Below are positions 15,529 through 17,828 of a DNA stretch of 17,828 bases, one piece after another; the stretch's first letter is position 1; each line of letters starts with the position of its first letter. A model generated the notes under the pieces. The model ran no database searches and had not been told where the DNA came from. It saw only the letters and a list, made by a program, of their open reading frames with translations. The position numbers were made by a program, and so were the translations under genes. The stretch comes from JAGWRA01 sp035534615 (GTDB taxonomy: Bacteria > Acidobacteriota > Vicinamibacteria > Vicinamibacterales > CAVVIG01), in NCBI GenBank assembly GCA_035534615.1, contig DATLRO010000058.1, forward strand, positions 1 to 17,828, written 5' to 3'.

Positions 15529-16029
15529 TCAGCGCGGCCCGCAACGCGTGCCGGCCAGGTGCACGAAGCCGCCGATGATGGCGCCATACGCCACGTGGGC
15601 GAGGAGGGTGACGACCGGCGTCGCCCGGCCGTAGTTGTGCAGCATGAAGCCGGGCGGCTCCAGCAACGGCGCGGAATCGGCCGCGCTGAACGGCGTGCCC
15701 ATCCGTGGATGCATGGCCGGCAGCAGGATGTTGACGAGCACGGTGCCGGCGAACAGCGCGTGCACCGCGCCCAACAGCCCGCCCACCACCCAGCCGTCGC
15801 GCCCGATCGCCAGGAATATCCAGTAGTAGACGACCGAAAACGCCAGCCCGGCGGCGAAGTGGAGCGCGTACCCGATCACCTTGGCGCGGCTGCGACTGGC
15901 CGAGAACGCCGTGCCGAGCAGGAACGGGATGTCCATCCGCGTCAGGCCCAGTTCGCTCGCGCCGCGCAGGGTGGTCGTGAGCACGAGCGTCCCGATGAAT
16001 CCGCCGGCCACGGCGGCCGCCAGGCTCAT
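15529..16029 (-). CDS. Small conserved-looking membrane protein coupled to the GH15 gene
   Basis: A 166-residue integral membrane protein with about four membrane segments (residues about 5-21, 50-74, 80-104 and 137-160). Notable blocks are LTRMDIPFLLGT (29-40), HPRMGTPF (107-114) and HNYGRATPVVTLLAHVAYGAIIGG (131-154 in blocks). Several histidines (57, 90, 107, 131, 145, 157) sit at segment edges, which can indicate metal or cofactor contact, but this is speculative. I have seen proteins with a similar MDIPF.LGT block in other bacteria, but I cannot name a family or function. Its ATG overlaps the stop of the GH15 gene by 4 nt (ATGA), so translation is coupled and the two are surely in one operon. 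No signal peptide beyond the first membrane segment. Confidence 0.8.
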   Translation of the reverse strand: MSLAAAVAGGFIGTLVLTTTLRGASELGLTRMDIPFLLGTAFSASRSRAKVIGYALHFAAGLAFSVVYYWIFLAIGRDGWVVGGLLGAVHALFAGTVLVNILLPAMHPRMGTPFSAADSAPLLEPPGFMLHNYGRATPVVTLLAHVAYGAIIGGFVHLAGTRCGPR

Positions 16030-17828
16030 GAGGCGTCAGGCTCCGCGAAGGCGAGGGCGGCGCCCACCAGCGAAAGGTGGACGAGGCCCTGCGGGAAGTT
16101 CCCCAGGAACGCATCGTTCGATGGATCGATCTCCTCCGCGTACAGCCCGACGTCATTGGCCATGGCCAGCAGGGCCTCCATCAGCACCGCCGCTTCGTCG
16201 CGCCGGCCGGTGCGCGCGAGCGCCTCGACCAGCCAGAACGAGCAGGTGATGAAGGCTCCCTCGCGGCCGCTCAGCCCGTCCCCGCCGCTGTACCGCCGGA
16301 CGAACGCGCCGTGCCCGAGCAGCCGGCGCACCGCGTCGATGGTCCGATGCAGGCGCGGCTCCCGCGGGTCGTGGTACCCCATGACCGCCATCAGCAACAG
16401 ACTCGCGTCGACTTCGTCCCGGCTGCCGGCGAAGCGCACGTAACTGCCCAGCGCCTCCTCCCAGCAGTGGCGGTCGATGAACTCGCGGATGGCCAGAGCT
16501 TGCCGGCGCCAGCGGCCGACGCGCCGGGCCGGCAGGACGCCGGCCTCCGCCAGACGGATCGCGCGATCGAGCGCGACCCAGCACATCACCTTCGAGTGGG
16601 TGTAGTGCTGCGGCCCGGATCGACATTCCCAGATGCCGGAATCGGGCTGGCGCCAGATGTCGCAGACCAGATCGGCCGCCTCGGCGAGCCGCCGGCCGGT
16701 GTCGCGATCGATGTCGTGCCCGGCCCCATGATACCGCCAGGCGGATTCCATCAGGTCGCCGTAGATGTCGAGCTGGAGCTGGTCGACGGCGCCGTTGCCG
16801 ATCCGGACCGGACGCGACCGGCAATAGCCGTCGGCCGGCAGCTGGCGCTCGCGGGCGAATCGCCCGCCGTCGAGCTGATACAGCACCTGCAGGCGCGGCC
16901 GCGTGAGATTCGACGCGTGCATGAACCACCAGAAGAACGCGTGCGCCGTCTCCGTCCGGCCGAGGCGCAGCAGCGCGTCGAGCGTGAAGGCGGAATCGCG
17001 GATCCAGCAGTACCGGTAATCCCAGTTCCGCTCGCCGCCGAGCTCCTCGGGCAGCGACGTCGTCGGGGCCGCCGCGACGGCGCCGGTCGGCGCGTGCACC
17101 AGCAGCTTCAGGGCAAGCTCGCTGCGACGCACGGCCGGCTGCCAGGGCCCGTCGTACCACCCCGCCGCCGTCCAGCGGCGCCAGAACGCGATCGTGGCGT
17201 CGAGCCGATGCTCCACCGCCTCGCGGGGCGGCAGCACCAGCGGCTCCTGATGCGTCCCCGCCAGCGCCAGCAGCCCGCGCGATCCTTGTGCCGTCTCGAA
17301 CTGCCCGGTGATTGCCGGACCGTCGATCCGTGGTGTGCCGGCGTTCCACGCGCACACGGCGACGGCGTCCCGTCCGTCCACCGCCACCGGCACACCGGCG
17401 CGGAGGGCGAGGCGCGGCCCGCGCTGCCCGTAGTCGAAGCGGGGGACGACCGCCCACCGCATCGCGACACGGCCCGACAGCCCCTCGATGCGTCGCGCCA
17501 GTTCGCGGCAGGGCGTGAGGCCGCCATCGGGAATCGTCAGGGCGTCGGTCACCCGGACGACGCCGGCGCCGCAGAAGAACGTCGTCTCGAGCACGTTGGT
17601 CTCCGGCACGTACCGCCGCTCGGTTTCGGACGGATCGACCGGCGCCAGCGTGAAGGCGCCGCCATGCGGCGCGTCGAGCAGGGCGCCGAACACGCTCGGC
17701 GAGTCCATGTCGGGCAGACACAGCCAGTCGATGGCGCCGTCGCGGGCAACGAGCGCAACCGTGCGGCCGTCGCCGATCGCCGCGTAATCCCTGATGGGCG
17801 CGTAGCCGGCGCCGCACCGGCGGGGCGT
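16026..17828 (-). CDS. GH15 glucoamylase/trehalase-type glycoside hydrolase, partial at right window edge
   Basis: An intracellular-type GH15 family glycosidase; 600 residues are visible and the start lies beyond the window. The first 40 visible codons carry YAPIRDYAAIGDGRTVALV and RDGAIDWLCLPD, the canonical GH15 N-terminus, so the ATG at 17708 is not the real start. In visible numbering, NWDYRYCWIRDSAF (268-281) is the substrate-binding block, GIWECR around 398-403 should hold the general acid (E401), and YAEEIDP around 563-569 the general base (E565/E566). WVALDRAIRLA follows the acid, and GDGLSGREGAF plus GNFPQGLVHLSLVG are typical. GH15 members of this type cleave alpha-glucosides and include trehalases as well as glucoamylases, so the substrate cannot be fixed. 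No signal peptide is visible. The stop overlaps the next gene by 4 nt (ATGA). All core motifs are intact. Confidence 0.93.
   Translation of the reverse strand, partial: TPRRCGAGYAPIRDYAAIGDGRTVALVARDGAIDWLCLPDMDSPSVFGALLDAPHGGAFTLAPVDPSETERRYVPETNVLETTFFCGAGVVRVTDALTIPDGGLTPCRELARRIEGLSGRVAMRWAVVPRFDYGQRGPRLALRAGVPVAVDGRDAVAVCAWNAGTPRIDGPAITGQFETAQGSRGLLALAGTHQEPLVLPPREAVEHRLDATIAFWRRWTAAGWYDGPWQPAVRRSELALKLLVHAPTGAVAAAPTTSLPEELGGERNWDYRYCWIRDSAFTLDALLRLGRTETAHAFFWWFMHASNLTRPRLQVLYQLDGGRFARERQLPADGYCRSRPVRIGNGAVDQLQLDIYGDLMESAWRYHGAGHDIDRDTGRRLAEAADLVCDIWRQPDSGIWECRSGPQHYTHSKVMCWVALDRAIRLAEAGVLPARRVGRWRRQALAIREFIDRHCWEEALGSYVRFAGSRDEVDASLLLMAVMGYHDPREPRLHRTIDAVRRLLGHGAFVRRYSGGDGLSGREGAFITCSFWLVEALARTGRRDEAAVLMEALLAMANDVGLYAEEIDPSNDAFLGNFPQGLVHLSLVGAALAFAEPDAS

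Noticed and set aside
17706..17708. ATG at 17708 as the start of the GH15 gene
   Set aside because: The 40 codons upstream to the window edge stay open and encode the canonical GH15 N-terminus, so the true start is outside the window.

Overview
This is a GC-rich chromosomal segment (no mobile elements, tRNAs, rRNAs or CRISPR arrays seen) from a diderm bacterium: it encodes a TonB-dependent outer-membrane receptor, a probable lipoprotein and several Sec-exported proteins. The gene mix (DUF2911 protein, TonB receptor with a CarboxypepD_reg N-terminus, DUF2934-Hsp20 fusion, BON/CBS/SPW/DUF4239 stress-type proteins, GH15 enzyme) best suits Acidobacteriota, perhaps Vicinamibacteria. That placement is an inference from gene families, not a measurement.

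Layout, left to right. (1) 25-1436, + strand: exported DUF2911 protein, a strong hairpin, then a DUF2934-Hsp20 small heat-shock protein. (2) 1471-5276, - strand: a 932-residue ACP / fatty-acyl-AMP ligase / PlsC acyltransferase fusion, followed 59 nt later by an unrecognised exported protein. An intrinsic-terminator-like hairpin with a U5 tail lies in the fusion gene's leader. (3) 5587-6535, + strand: an unrecognised helical protein and a two-CBS-domain protein. (4) 6650-8103, - strand: a small SPW-type membrane protein and a GAF-PAS sensor with no output domain. (5) 8566-9970, + strand: a DUF4239 membrane protein and an orphan receiver protein. (6) 9977-13203, - strand: a small probable lipoprotein and a TonB receptor controlled by a clear cobalamin riboswitch, with a promoter and a possible expression platform. 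(7) 13235-17828, - strand: MscS-type channel, triple-BON periplasmic protein, small polytopic membrane protein and a GH15 glucoamylase/trehalase-type enzyme. The GH15 enzyme overlaps the membrane protein gene by 4 nt and runs off the right edge, so its start codon is not in the window.

How the genes may work together. Much of the window looks like an envelope, osmotic and general-stress neighbourhood: Hsp20 chaperone, CBS protein, SPW and DUF4239 membrane proteins, BON protein, MscS channel and a GH15 enzyme that may act on trehalose or alpha-glucans. The ACP-ligase-acyltransferase fusion would allow fatty acids to be activated, held on an attached ACP and transferred to a lysolipid by one polypeptide. 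The riboswitch makes vitamin B12 or another corrinoid the most likely substrate of the TonB receptor. The most notable items are the trifunctional fusion with its leader terminator, the riboswitch with its layered leader structures, the kinase-less signalling cluster (sensor, membrane protein, receiver), and the duplicated ribosome-binding site before the MscS gene.
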